A DNA stretch of 32,406 bases from Lachnospiraceae bacterium. GTDB taxonomy: Bacteria; Bacillota; Clostridia; Lachnospirales; Lachnospiraceae. The notes below the pieces were generated by a model. It saw only the letters and a program-made list of their open reading frames with translations, searched no databases and had not been told where the DNA came from. The position numbers and the translations under genes are program-made. The first letter of the stretch is position 1; every line of letters starts with the position of its first letter. Where the stretch lies: assembly GCA_017442585.1 (NCBI GenBank), contig JAFRZM010000012.1, positions 1-32,406 of the forward strand, written 5' to 3'. This document shows, piece after piece, positions 24,339 to 32,406 of this stretch.

Positions 24339-24545
24339 ATGAAAGAAGGAATCCATCCGGAGTATTATCAGGCAACAGTTACATGTAACTGCGGTAACAC
24401 ATTCGTAACAGGATCAACAAAGAAGGAGATCCACGTAGAAATCTGTTCAAAGTGTCATCCTTTCTATACAGGACAGCAGAAGGCAACTAAGGCCCGCGGT
24501 CGTATTGATCAGTTCAATAAGAAGTATGGTATTAAGGCTGAATAA
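24339..24545 (+). CDS. rpmE: 50S ribosomal protein L31, zinc-binding type
   Basis: 68 residues from the ATG at 24339, placed 8 nt after GAGAGG; a GTG three codons upstream overlaps that site and is rejected. Starts [21 protein letters not shown] and has the cysteine pairs CNC and CSKC, so this is the zinc-containing C+ form, followed by HPFYTGQQK and a basic tail. Component of the large subunit at the inter-subunit bridge. Followed by a terminator-like hairpin. Confidence 0.97.
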   Translation: MKEGIHPEYYQATVTCNCGNTFVTGSTKKEIHVEICSKCHPFYTGQQKATKARGRIDQFNKKYGIKAE

Positions 24546-24559
24546 TTTTTGTACATTTC

Positions 24560-24592
24560 GGGTTGAGGATTCTTCCTCAACCCTATTTTACT
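24560..24592 (+). terminator. Terminator / attenuator after rpmE
   Basis: GGGTTGAGGA (24560-24569) pairs perfectly with TCCTCAACCC (24574-24583) around TTCT, with the tail TATTTTA. The next gene starts 12 bp later, so some read-through is expected. Confidence 0.7.
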
Positions 24593-24604
24593 ATTAGGAA
24601 GATT

Positions 24605-25525
24605 ATGAAAAACAGTAAGATCGGTGGTCAGGCAGTTATTGAAGGCGTAATGATGAGAAATTCGGATAAGTATGCCGTAGCGGTAAGAAAGCCGGATCAT
24701 GAAATAGAAGTTAAAACTTTTGATATAACGAATGATGATAAGGTAAGTAAGATACCGATAATACGAGGCATCGTAACTTTTGTACGTTCGCTTGCAATCG
24801 GAATGAAAGCGCTTACTTTTTCATCTGAATTTTTTGAAGAAGAGCCGGCAACAACGGCAGAAGATAAAAAGAAAAAGGAAAGAGAGACAAAGGTTGAATC
24901 CGTTTTTGTTGTTGCTTTTTCTATTCTTTTGGCAATAGCTATATTTATGGCAATTCCGTATTTGGTATCAAAGTTCTTTGTTAAATGGATAGATTCCAAT
25001 ATCCTTTTATCGCTTATTGAAGGTGCGATAAGAATAATATTCTTTTTTGTATATGTGATTGCAATTTCAAGAATGGATGATATTAAACGAGTTTTTTCCT
25101 ACCACGGAGCAGAGCATAAATGTATAAATTGCCTTGAAACCGGAAATGAGCTTACGGTAGAAAATGTAAGAAACGCTTCGAGATTTCATAAGCGTTGCGG
25201 AACATCGTTTTTATTCCTGGTAATGATTGTAAGTGTCATTTTTTATTGTTTCATAAATGTTGACGGAAGATTACTGCAGTTTTTAATTAGACTTGTGTTA
25301 ATTCCTGCGATAGCGGGCGTTTCGTATGAATTTGTACGTTTGGCCGGTTCATCGGAAGGAAAGCTTATAAATATCCTAAGTAAGCCGGGACTTTGGCTTC
25401 AGCACTTAACAACGAGGGAGCCTTCTGATGATATGATTGAAGTCGGCATTGCTTCGGTTGAGGCTGTTTTTGACTGGCAGGAGTTTTTGGATGAGTATTA
25501 TAGGGATGAAGAGGCTGAAAGCTGA
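24605..25525 (+). CDS. DUF1385 membrane protein (YqhQ-like)
   Basis: Conserved membrane protein of unknown function, 306 residues from ATG 24605; an open frame upstream runs through the rpmE terminator and is not coding. The N-terminus KIGGQAVIEGVMMRN is the family signature. A soluble N-terminal region is followed by four or five hydrophobic segments (for example VFVVAFSILLAIAIFMAIPYLV). Between them lies the conserved YHGAEHKCINCLE with His and Cys residues that could bind metal, and RFHKRCGTSFLF. The order rpmE - DUF1385 - prmC - prfA is common in Firmicutes. Confidence 0.9.
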   Translation: MKNSKIGGQAVIEGVMMRNSDKYAVAVRKPDHEIEVKTFDITNDDKVSKIPIIRGIVTFVRSLAIGMKALTFSSEFFEEEPATTAEDKKKKERETKVESVFVVAFSILLAIAIFMAIPYLVSKFFVKWIDSNILLSLIEGAIRIIFFFVYVIAISRMDDIKRVFSYHGAEHKCINCLETGNELTVENVRNASRFHKRCGTSFLFLVMIVSVIFYCFINVDGRLLQFLIRLVLIPAIAGVSYEFVRLAGSSEGKLINILSKPGLWLQHLTTREPSDDMIEVGIASVEAVFDWQEFLDEYYRDEEAES

Positions 25526-25569
25526 TTTATCGTTTTGATACAAAGGTTTATGAGTAAAGGGTTTAGGAC

Positions 25570-26409
25570 ATGACTTACAGAAAAGCATATGAAGTAGGTC
25601 GGTATATTCTTGAAGAAGCAAAGATTGATAACCCAAGCGGTGATGCGTTCACGCTTTTATCAATATGCTGTATGATAGATAGAACGTATTATCTTACACA
25701 TGAGGATACCGAGCTTACGGAAGAGCAGAAAACTCAATACAGAATTATGCTTACAAAGCGTGCTGAGCATATTCCGTTACAGTATATTACGGGAATTGCT
25801 CCTTTTATGGGGCTTATGCTCAAGGTTAATTCTTCGGTCTTAATTCCGCGTTTTGATACGGAGGTTGTTGTTGCCGAGGCAATTAAGCTTTTAAAGGGTG
25901 ATGAGCGCGTACTTGATCTTTGTACGGGATCCGGATGCATAGCGCTTGCTTTAAAGAATAAATTTCCTATGCTTAATGTGGTGGCGTCAGATATGTCAAA
26001 GGCTGCCCTTAATGTGGCAAAGGAAAATGCAAAATTATACAATATGGATATCGACTTTGTAAAAAGCGATATGTTTGACAAGGTAAAAGGATCGTTTGAT
26101 CTTATTATATCCAATCCTCCGTATATTAAATCGGATGTGATAAATACATTGACGCCGGAAGTGCGTGATTTTGAACCAAATGAAGCACTTGACGGAATGG
26201 ATGACGGATTATATTTTTACAGGATTATAGCCGGGAAATCAAAGAAATATCTTAAAAAGGGCGGTAAGCTCGTTCTCGAAATCGGGTATGATCAGGGAGA
26301 AGAGGTATCAGATATGTTATTTAAAAACGGATTCAGTCCGATATCGGTAATCAAGGATCTTGCACATTTAGATCGCGTTATCGTGGCAAGACATATGGGA
26401 GAGTCTTAG
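25570..26409 (+). CDS. prmC: Peptide chain release factor N5-glutamine methyltransferase
   Basis: Methylates the glutamine of the GGQ motif in release factors. 279 residues. The N-terminal helical domain (about 1-80) is followed by the Rossmann domain with SAM motif DLCTGSGCIALAL and the catalytic NPPY at 182-185, flanked as usual by SNPPYIKSD. The C-terminal VIKDLAHLDRVIVARH is family-typical (equivalent to DLxGxxRVV). Its substrate gene prfA follows 97 bp downstream. Confidence 0.96.
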   Translation: MTYRKAYEVGRYILEEAKIDNPSGDAFTLLSICCMIDRTYYLTHEDTELTEEQKTQYRIMLTKRAEHIPLQYITGIAPFMGLMLKVNSSVLIPRFDTEVVVAEAIKLLKGDERVLDLCTGSGCIALALKNKFPMLNVVASDMSKAALNVAKENAKLYNMDIDFVKSDMFDKVKGSFDLIISNPPYIKSDVINTLTPEVRDFEPNEALDGMDDGLYFYRIIAGKSKKYLKKGGKLVLEIGYDQGEEVSDMLFKNGFSPISVIKDLAHLDRVIVARHMGES

Positions 26410-26506
26410 CGGCCTTATATCAATTTGAGGTCAGGTTATAGGATGACCTTAGTATACAAGAGTTTTTATGGTAAATGTATATTTTTGATGATAAGGAGAA
26501 AGAGAA

Positions 26507-27583
26507 ATGTTTGATAAATTAGAAGATTTAATTGTAAGACTTGAGGAAATATTAAGAGATTTAAGTGAGCCTGATGTTGCAGGTGATTCAAAGAGATTTC
26601 AGAAGCTTATGAAGGAGCAGGCTGAAATCACACCGATAGTCGAGACATATAAGGAATATAAAAAGGCAGTTCAGGATGAAGAAGATTCACTCCTTCTTCT
26701 TGATGAAGAATCGGATCCTGAGATGAAAGAACTTGCAAAGGCAGAATTAAATGATGCCAAAGACAGAAAAGTAAAGCTTGAAAATGAGCTTAAGATTTTG
26801 CTTTTGCCTAAGGATCCTAACGATGACAAGAACGTTATCGTTGAGATTCGTGCAGGTGCGGGCGGAGATGAGGCAGCACTTTTTGCGGCTGAAATATATC
26901 GTATGTATACGCATTACGCTGAAAGCATGCATTGGAAAGTTGAGACGTTAAACTTTGAAGAAATCGGCATTGGCGGTATGAAGTCGGTAGACTTTATGCT
27001 TAGCGGTAATGGCGTATATTCAAAGATGAAATATGAGTCCGGTGTACACCGCGTACAGCGTGTGCCTGAGACAGAGTCAGGCGGAAGAATTCATACTTCA
27101 ACAATAACTGTTGCGGTAATGCCTGAAGCAGAAGATGTAGATGTAAAGATTGAGGATAAAGATATAAGAATCGACGTTATGCGTGCATCAGGTAACGGTG
27201 GACAGTGTGTCAACACGACTGACTCTGCGGTACGTCTTACACATTATCCTACAGGTATCGTTGTATATTCACAGACAGAGAAGTCGCAGCTCCAGAATAA
27301 GGAAAAAGCTTTCGCACTTCTTCGTTCAAAACTTTATGATTTAGAGCTTCAGAAGAAGCAGGCTGCGGAATCTGCGGCAAGAAAGAGCCAGGTTGGTACA
27401 GGTGATCGTTCCGAGAAGATAAGAACGTATAACTTCCCGCAGGGTCGTGTGACAGACCATCGTATTAATCTTACGCTTTACAGTTTGAATAAGATTATGA
27501 ATGGAGACATTCAAGAGATTGTCGATAGCCTTGTGGCTGCAGATCAAGCTGCGAAGCTCACGAACATGGAGAACGAGGAATAG
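26507..27583 (+). CDS. prfA: Peptide chain release factor 1
   Basis: Recognises UAA and UAG and releases the peptide on the ribosome. 358 residues. The stop-codon recognition tripeptide is PET (187-189, in [14 protein letters not shown]), the RF1-type PxT rather than RF2's SPF. The catalytic GGQ is at 231-233 ([17 protein letters not shown]), the target of PrmC. AAGGAG precedes the ATG. A symmetric hairpin ends the operon. Confidence 0.97.
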   Translation: MFDKLEDLIVRLEEILRDLSEPDVAGDSKRFQKLMKEQAEITPIVETYKEYKKAVQDEEDSLLLLDEESDPEMKELAKAELNDAKDRKVKLENELKILLLPKDPNDDKNVIVEIRAGAGGDEAALFAAEIYRMYTHYAESMHWKVETLNFEEIGIGGMKSVDFMLSGNGVYSKMKYESGVHRVQRVPETESGGRIHTSTITVAVMPEAEDVDVKIEDKDIRIDVMRASGNGGQCVNTTDSAVRLTHYPTGIVVYSQTEKSQLQNKEKAFALLRSKLYDLELQKKQAAESAARKSQVGTGDRSEKIRTYNFPQGRVTDHRINLTLYSLNKIMNGDIQEIVDSLVAADQAAKLTNMENEE

Positions 27584-27636
27584 AAAACGAGCGTGTCACT
27601 AGCAAACCTGTATCCTTCGTATCATAATTAAGCATT

Positions 27637-27672
27637 AAATAAGCCCTCTCATATGAGAGGGCTTATTTATTT
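27637..27672. terminator. Bidirectional terminator between prfA and pepF
   Basis: A 32-bp perfect palindrome (27637-27652 with 27653-27668) with T-rich flanks on both strands. It serves the convergent prfA and pepF genes. Confidence 0.88.
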
Positions 27673-27676
27673 TACT

Positions 27677-29485
27677 CTATTTATCAAGTTCATCAGTTAA
27701 CGCGCAGATTTCATCAATTATGCCACTTATGTAATCGATTGTGTCGTTGAGTGGCTTGGATGTCGAAAGGTCAACTTTCGCAAGTGCTGCAAGTCCCATA
27801 GGATCAAGTGTACTACCGGCTTTAAGTACGTTCTTCCAATCTTCGACTGCAGGAGCACCTTCTTTTTCAATTCTTCTGGCAACGGAGGTTGCTACTGTAA
27901 GTCCTGCAGAATATGTGTATGAGTAAAGTCCCATGTAGTAATGTGGCTGTCTCATCCATGTAAGTTCCGCACCTTCGTTTATAACTACGTCATCGCCCCA
28001 GAATTTCTTTAATGAATCTTTGAAGATCTCTGATAAAGTATCTGCCTGAACGGAACCGCCGTTATCGATAATCTTATAAACTTCACGCTGATAGTAGCCT
28101 TCCATAAAGTGTGTTACGAAGTTATGGAAGTAAGTATTCTGAATCTGGCTTGAAAGTACCCAACGACGGAAACGCTTGTCATCGTTTGTTGTCTTTAAGT
28201 AGTTAGCCATTAAAAGCTCATTCATTGTTGAAGGTGCTTCAACAAAATATGTCGAAACTTCGGTATCAAGGATTGACTGAGCGTTGTTACAAGCCTTGAA
28301 GTGTCCTGCGTGTCCAAGTTCGTGTGCAAGTGTAAATACATCGCTCATCTCGCCGTGGAAGGAGAGAAGGATGTAGGAATTCTTACCGTAAGGTGATGCA
28401 CAAAAACCGCCGGTTGACTTACCGATATTCTGAGCGAAGTCAATCCATCTCTTATCAAAAGCTTCTTCAACCATCTTTACGTAGTCATCGCCTAAGATGG
28501 ATAAGCCTTTCATACAATAATCCTTGGCAGCTTTTATATCTACCTTAGGAGTGTATTCAGGGTCTACAGGAAGTTTAAGGTCTGCGAATGTAATTTCGTC
28601 GAGCTTATAAATCTTCTTTAAAAGACGGGCATATTTACGCATTGCAGGCGCAAGACGTTCCATTATCGTATCGAGCTGTCTGTCATACATCTCGCGTGTA
28701 ACCTTCTGACCGTGAAGAAGATAATCAAATACGTTGTCATATTTACGTACAACGGAATTAAGTTTGTCACGTGTAACGTTAGTCTGGTAATAAGTTGCCG
28801 TTGTGTTTTCGTATTCTTTAATCTTATCTGAAAATGCCTTAAAAGCAGCACGTCTTATATCTGTATTTGTTTCATACTCATAATGATCTTCGAAAAGTGA
28901 ATATCCGAGAGGATGTGACTCACCGTTTACAGTAAAGTCAGGGAACTGGATATCTGCCATCTTTGTTGTTTCGTATCCTGTATAAGGTGCATTCATAACA
29001 GGTGAAAAAGCAGCTAAGATTCGCTCTGTTTCTGCGTCAAGCATATGCGGTTTATCGCGTAAGATGTTCTTTAAGTAATTGGCTGCAGGTTTTGATTTGG
29101 AAATTGCCTCATCAAGTACTTCTTTTGAGCACTCTGAAATTTCAATTTCAATAAAGCTGATTTTTGAACTTGCATCGCTCATAATCATATCAGCCTTGTT
29201 GGATTCCTGTAAGAGTGCACTATCAGTATAATCAACGGATACGCCTAGAGATGTGTAGTTTCCGACTAAAGTCATTGCCTTTATAAGCGCGATAAAGTCG
29301 TCCATACATTTTACGATTGTATCGGCATTGTTAAGTTTGCCCTTGTAATCGTTTACAATCTTGTCGGATAAAGTCTTGATTTTCTCAAGGTCTTTATGCA
29401 TTTCATCATCTGTTTTGTAGATCAAAGATCTGTCCCAAGTGAGTTCTACAGGGACTTCACTTCTTTTAAGTAATTTTTCTGCCAT
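27677..29485 (-). CDS. pepF: Oligoendopeptidase F (M3B metallopeptidase)
   Basis: Cytoplasmic zinc endopeptidase that degrades oligopeptides. 602 residues, the normal length for PepF. Zinc-binding HELGH at 388-392 (TLAHELGHAGHFK), the third-ligand helix EVSTYFVEAPSTMNELLM, and SSQIQNTYFHNFVTHFMEGYYQ are all present, as is the Y..Y substrate loop near HYYMGLYSYTYSAG. GGAGG lies 5-6 bp before the ATG. Monocistronic, with its own promoter and a palindromic operator-like site in the leader. Confidence 0.96.
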   Translation of the reverse strand: MAEKLLKRSEVPVELTWDRSLIYKTDDEMHKDLEKIKTLSDKIVNDYKGKLNNADTIVKCMDDFIALIKAMTLVGNYTSLGVSVDYTDSALLQESNKADMIMSDASSKISFIEIEISECSKEVLDEAISKSKPAANYLKNILRDKPHMLDAETERILAAFSPVMNAPYTGYETTKMADIQFPDFTVNGESHPLGYSLFEDHYEYETNTDIRRAAFKAFSDKIKEYENTTATYYQTNVTRDKLNSVVRKYDNVFDYLLHGQKVTREMYDRQLDTIMERLAPAMRKYARLLKKIYKLDEITFADLKLPVDPEYTPKVDIKAAKDYCMKGLSILGDDYVKMVEEAFDKRWIDFAQNIGKSTGGFCASPYGKNSYILLSFHGEMSDVFTLAHELGHAGHFKACNNAQSILDTEVSTYFVEAPSTMNELLMANYLKTTNDDKRFRRWVLSSQIQNTYFHNFVTHFMEGYYQREVYKIIDNGGSVQADTLSEIFKDSLKKFWGDDVVINEGAELTWMRQPHYYMGLYSYTYSAGLTVATSVARRIEKEGAPAVEDWKNVLKAGSTLDPMGLAALAKVDLSTSKPLNDTIDYISGIIDEICALTDELDK

Positions 29486-29502
29486 AAAAGCCTCCTTGTC
29501 AT

Positions 29503-29517
29503 GGGAATTTAATTCCC
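29503..29517. promoter_or_regulatory. Palindrome in the pepF leader (operator candidate)
   Basis: GGGAATT-T-AATTCCC, a perfect 7-1-7 dyad located about 10-24 bp after the predicted pepF start point. It could be a repressor site or a small mRNA hairpin. Confidence 0.45.
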
Positions 29518-29533
29518 GAATTCGTATGGATTT

Positions 29534-29562
29534 AGTATAAATTAAAGCGATTTTTAAAGCAA
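29534..29562 (-). promoter_or_regulatory. Promoter of pepF
   Basis: On the minus strand TTGCTT (29557-29562), a 17-bp spacer, TATACT (29534-29539). Confidence 0.75.
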
Positions 29563-29592
29563 TAGAAATAGTAAAAATATAAGCGATAACAT

Positions 29593-29621
29593 TTGCCTTA
29601 AGATATTAAAAATGGTACACT
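29593..29621 (+). promoter_or_regulatory. Promoter of the amino acid ABC transporter operon
   Basis: TTGCCT (29593-29598), a 17-bp spacer, TACACT (29616-29621), about 30 bp before the permease gene. It diverges from the pepF promoter 31 bp away. Confidence 0.7.
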
Positions 29622-29653
29622 TATTAAGTATCAATTTATAATTTGGAGGCAAT

Positions 29654-30316
29654 ATGTCCGAACGCTTGATAGGGATTTTAACGGATTCCTTTACGAAAAT
29701 ATTAATACCGGGTGTTAAGGTTACAATACCGTTGACTATAATATCGTTTTCAATATCACTTGTGATTGCGGTGATAATGGCGATGGTGCAGTATGCAAAT
29801 GTTCCGGTGTTAAAGCAGTTTGCGAGATTTTATATATGGATAGTACGAGGTACGCCACTTTTGGTGCAGCTGTTTGTTATATTCTTCGGCTTGCCGAGTC
29901 TTGGGATATTGTTGAATCCGTTCCCTGCGGCTATAATCGTTTTTTCTTTAAATACAGGTGCTTACGATGCGGAAAATATCCGTGCGGCAATAGAAGCGGT
30001 TCCTAAAGGACAGATAGAAGCGGGATATTCCGTAGGCCTTAGCTATATGCAGATAATGTTTCATATAGTATTACCACAGGCGTTGCGTACGGCATTTCCA
30101 CCGTTATCGAATTCGCTCATATCACTTGTGAAAGACACGTCTCTTGCGGCCAACATTACGGTTGTGGAGATGTTTATGGCAACACAGCGAATCGTTGCAA
30201 GGACATATGAGCCGCTTTGGCTTTATATAGAAGTAGCGCTTATATATCTTATATTCTGCACTGTGCTTACAAAGGTACAGAGCGTCTGTGAGAAGCGCTT
30301 AAGAGCTTTAGATTAG
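29654..30316 (+). CDS. Polar amino acid ABC transporter permease (HisM family)
   Basis: Membrane subunit of an amino acid importer, 220 residues, about five helices. N-terminal TKILIPGVKVTIPLTIISFSIS is typical. The coupling (EAA) region EAVPKGQIEAGYSVGLSYMQIMFHIVLPQALRTAFPPL is complete, as is IVRGTPLLVQLF. A single permease gene suggests a homodimeric pore. GGAGG precedes the ATG, and the ATPase gene follows after 10 bp. Confidence 0.94.
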   Translation: MSERLIGILTDSFTKILIPGVKVTIPLTIISFSISLVIAVIMAMVQYANVPVLKQFARFYIWIVRGTPLLVQLFVIFFGLPSLGILLNPFPAAIIVFSLNTGAYDAENIRAAIEAVPKGQIEAGYSVGLSYMQIMFHIVLPQALRTAFPPLSNSLISLVKDTSLAANITVVEMFMATQRIVARTYEPLWLYIEVALIYLIFCTVLTKVQSVCEKRLRALD

Positions 30317-30326
30317 GAGGATTTGT

Positions 30327-31067
30327 ATGTTAAAAGTAACAGGTATAACCAAATCCTTCGGGGACACAAGTGTCTTAAAGGGTGTGGATATAGAAGTTCA
30401 TAAAGGTGACGTTATTGCGATATTAGGGTCGTCAGGATCAGGTAAAACCACTCTTTTAAGGTGTATGAATTTCCTTGAGAAGGCCGACGGAGGAGAGCTT
30501 GTCTTTGACAATGAGAGCTTCACTCTCTCGCATATGCGCCATAAGGATATCATAAGACTTAGGAAAAAGACCGGATTTGTTTTTCAAAACTATAATCTGT
30601 TCCGTAATAAGACGGCACTTGAAAACGTAACGATAGGACTTACGGTTGCCAGGAAAGAAGACAAGAAGAAAGCCGAAGAAATCGGATTAAAGATGCTTAA
30701 AAAGGTGGGACTTGAAGATAGAGCACACTTTTATCCGAACGAACTTTCCGGCGGTCAGCAACAGCGTGTTGCGATAGCACGTGCACTTGCGACAAATCCT
30801 GAGGTAATATTTTTTGACGAGCCGACATCGGCACTTGACCCTGAACTTATCGGCGAAGTGCTTGAGGTTATGAAGGAGCTTGCCAAAGAAGGAATGACGA
30901 TGGTAGTCGTAACACATGAACTTAATTTTGCAAAAAATGTTGCAAATACGATTGTGTTTATGGAAGACGGCAAGATATTGCAAAAGGCGTCTTCAAAAGA
31001 ATTTTTCACGGATCAGAAGAATGACCGGATTAAGGAATTTCTTAGGATGATAAATAATAATGACTAA
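30327..31067 (+). CDS. Polar amino acid ABC transporter ATP-binding protein (GlnQ family)
   Basis: ATPase subunit, 246 residues, full length for the family. Walker A GSSGSGKTT, Q-loop FVFQNYNLF, signature LSGGQQQRVAIARAL, Walker B VIFFDEPTSALD, D-loop and H-loop VVTHEL are all present. AGGAGG lies 7 bp before the ATG. It is flanked by the permease and the binding protein, the usual three-part importer. Confidence 0.96.
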   Translation: MLKVTGITKSFGDTSVLKGVDIEVHKGDVIAILGSSGSGKTTLLRCMNFLEKADGGELVFDNESFTLSHMRHKDIIRLRKKTGFVFQNYNLFRNKTALENVTIGLTVARKEDKKKAEEIGLKMLKKVGLEDRAHFYPNELSGGQQQRVAIARALATNPEVIFFDEPTSALDPELIGEVLEVMKELAKEGMTMVVVTHELNFAKNVANTIVFMEDGKILQKASSKEFFTDQKNDRIKEFLRMINNND

Positions 31068-31082
31068 TTGGAGGACTTAACA

Positions 31083-31895
31083 ATGAAAAAGAAAACAGCG
31101 TATTTATTAATTTTGGTACTTTTATTCTCGATGCTTTCAGCAGTTGCATGCGGAAAGGATAATTCCGCATCAGATGAGGATATGACACTTCTTGAAGAGG
31201 TTCAAAAGCGTGGAACAATAATCATTGCAACAGAAGGCACATGGGCACCTTGGACATTCCATGATGAGAATGATAAGCTTGTGGGTTTTGATATTGAAGT
31301 TGCCGAAGCTGTATGTGAGAAGATGGGCCTTAAGGCCGAGTTCGTCGAAGCTGAATGGGATGGAATCCTGGCAGGTGTTGAGTCAGGAAGATATGATATA
31401 GCGGCAAACGGCGTAGAAATCGATGAGGACAGACTTGAGAAGTATTTCTTCTGTGAGCCGTATGCTTATATTCACACAGCGCTTATCGTACAGGATTCAA
31501 ACGAAGAAATTAAGTCTTTCGAGGATCTTAACGGTAAGACAACAGCCAATACATTACAGTCTACATATGCGAAGCTTGCCGAAAGTTATGGTGCGACAGT
31601 TACAGGTGTAGATGACCTTGCACAGACTATAGAGCTTTTGCTTCAGGGAAGAATCGATGCGACACTTAACGCAGACGTATCTTATTATGACTATGTAAAA
31701 GAGCATCCGGAAGCAGCAATTAAGCTTGTGGCAACTACAGAAGACGCTTCAAGCGTAGCATTCCCTGTAAAGAAGACAGACAGAAATAAGACTTTCATCG
31801 AAGCAGTAAATAAGGCTTTGCAGGAGCTTATGGATGAGGGAAGAATTGCTGAAATATCAATAAAGTATTTCGGTTCTGATATTACAAGAAAATAA
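31083..31895 (+). CDS. Amino acid ABC transporter substrate-binding lipoprotein
   Basis: Extracellular binding protein, 270 residues from the ATG at 31083, 7 nt after GGAGGA (31070-31075). A TTG start at 31068 is rejected because it would bury that site. Signal peptide MKKKTAYLLILVLLFSMLSAVAC has lipobox AVAC, so it is lipid-anchored. The SBP family 3 domain shows GTIIIATEGTWAPWTFHDEN, LVGFDIEVAEAVCEKMG, WDGILAGVESGRYDIAANGVEI and the hinge IDATLNADVSYYDYVK. Ligand not determinable; the nucleosidase gene downstream hints at a sulfur amino acid such as cystine or methionine (weak inference). Confidence 0.94.
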   Translation: MKKKTAYLLILVLLFSMLSAVACGKDNSASDEDMTLLEEVQKRGTIIIATEGTWAPWTFHDENDKLVGFDIEVAEAVCEKMGLKAEFVEAEWDGILAGVESGRYDIAANGVEIDEDRLEKYFFCEPYAYIHTALIVQDSNEEIKSFEDLNGKTTANTLQSTYAKLAESYGATVTGVDDLAQTIELLLQGRIDATLNADVSYYDYVKEHPEAAIKLVATTEDASSVAFPVKKTDRNKTFIEAVNKALQELMDEGRIAEISIKYFGSDITRK

Positions 31896-31914
31896 TCAGT
31901 ACAGGAGTAATCTT

Positions 31915-32406
31915 ATGAAAATTGGTATAATCGGCGCGATGCAGGCCGAGGTCGAGGGATTAAAGAGCGAACTTACAGGTGAAAAAAAGGTAAAAGTTAT
32001 CGCCGGAAGAGAATTCGTAAGCGGCAAAATCGGTAATACCGATGTTATTGTATGCCAAAGTGGTGTAGGTAAGGTTAATATGGCCTTAACCACACAGAGT
32101 ATGATTGATGAGTTTAAGCCTGATTATGTATTAAACACAGGTATTGCGGGTTCTTTGGATGCAAAGATTGATATCGGTGATGTTGTGCTTGCAACGGAAG
32201 CGATAGAGCATGATATGACGGTTGAGGCTTTTGGATATAAGAAAGGCCAGGTTCCGGGAATGGATGTTTTTGCTTTTCCTTGCGATGAAAAGCTTCGTAA
32301 GATTGCAAAAGAATCCTGTGAAAAGGTCAATACAGATATCAAGGTATTTGAAGGAAGAATACTTACCGGGGATATGTTTGTTGCAGGGTCTGATGTAAAG
32401 GACGAG
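31915..32406 (+). CDS. mtnN: 5'-methylthioadenosine/S-adenosylhomocysteine nucleosidase, 5' part
   Basis: Splits MTA and SAH to adenine plus the thiosugar, recycling methylation and polyamine by-products. The first 164 residues are in the window; the 3' end lies beyond it. The start MKIGIIGAMQAEVEGL puts the catalytic glutamate at E12, and VCQSGVGKVNMA, VLNTGIAGSLD and GDVVLATEAIEHDM are family-typical. The C-terminal catalytic aspartate is not in the window. CAGGAG (31902-31907) precedes the ATG, which is 19 bp after the binding-protein stop, so it is probably in the same operon. Confidence 0.95.
   Translation, partial: MKIGIIGAMQAEVEGLKSELTGEKKVKVIAGREFVSGKIGNTDVIVCQSGVGKVNMALTTQSMIDEFKPDYVLNTGIAGSLDAKIDIGDVVLATEAIEHDMTVEAFGYKKGQVPGMDVFAFPCDEKLRKIAKESCEKVNTDIKVFEGRILTGDMFVAGSDVKDE

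Noticed and set aside
24563-24604. Extended N-terminus of the DUF1385 protein
   Set aside because: It covers the rpmE terminator hairpin, and the family signature KIGGQAVIEG begins right after the ATG at 24605.

Overview
The window looks like chromosomal DNA of a motile, low-to-moderate-GC Clostridia, most likely Lachnospiraceae (Butyrivibrio/Roseburia-like). The reasons are the run rpmE - DUF1385 - prmC - prfA, a LytTR/GHKL two-component pair, a clostridial Rho with a long charged N-terminus, sigma-A promoters with 17-bp spacers, and GGAGG-type ribosome binding sites. This taxonomic call is inference from gene content; no search was run.

Layout. (1) 1-599: 3' part of exonuclease III. (2) 923-6764: an apparent signalling operon: a HEAT + THUMP-like SAM methyltransferase, a GAF/PAS/GGDEF/EAL protein and a TPR-GGDEF diguanylate cyclase. 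(3) 6828-9035: an accessory island downstream of tRNA-Leu(AAG). It holds three further partial copies of the tRNA 3' end, two GC-rich structured repeat units, decayed 3' ends of two related tyrosine integrases, and one intact cargo gene, a DUF4143-type AAA ATPase whose promoter is flanked by two similar dyads. (4) 9096-12501: a membrane chemoreceptor on the minus strand, an acyltransferase-like gene remnant, and a LytTR response regulator with its histidine kinase. (5) 12511-16266: two copies of a 20-bp sequence at 21-bp periodicity (a probable LytTR operator) in front of a two-gene heterodimeric ABC exporter, closed by a strong hairpin. (6) 16399-21138: a very large flagellin, a lipoprotein amidase and an AEC-family transporter. 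(7) 21209-27583: tRNA-Leu(CAG), rho, an MFS transporter, rpmE, a DUF1385 membrane protein, prmC and prfA. (8) 27677-32406: pepF on the minus strand, then a polar amino acid ABC transporter (permease, ATPase, binding lipoprotein) followed by the 5' part of an MTA/SAH nucleosidase.

How it fits together. Regions 2, 4 and 6 concern motility and sessile/motile signalling (c-di-GMP enzymes, chemoreceptor, flagellin). Regions 4 and 5 look like one regulatory unit: the LytTR regulator probably binds the 21-bp-phased repeats and controls the exporter. Region 7 is translation and transcription housekeeping. The least ordinary part is region 3. The tRNA-Leu 3' end has been an integration target more than once. 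Between the tRNA and the first integrase remnant lie two units that end in a copy of the tRNA acceptor strand and have different stem sequences on the same hairpin plan, as expected of a mobile or functional structured element.
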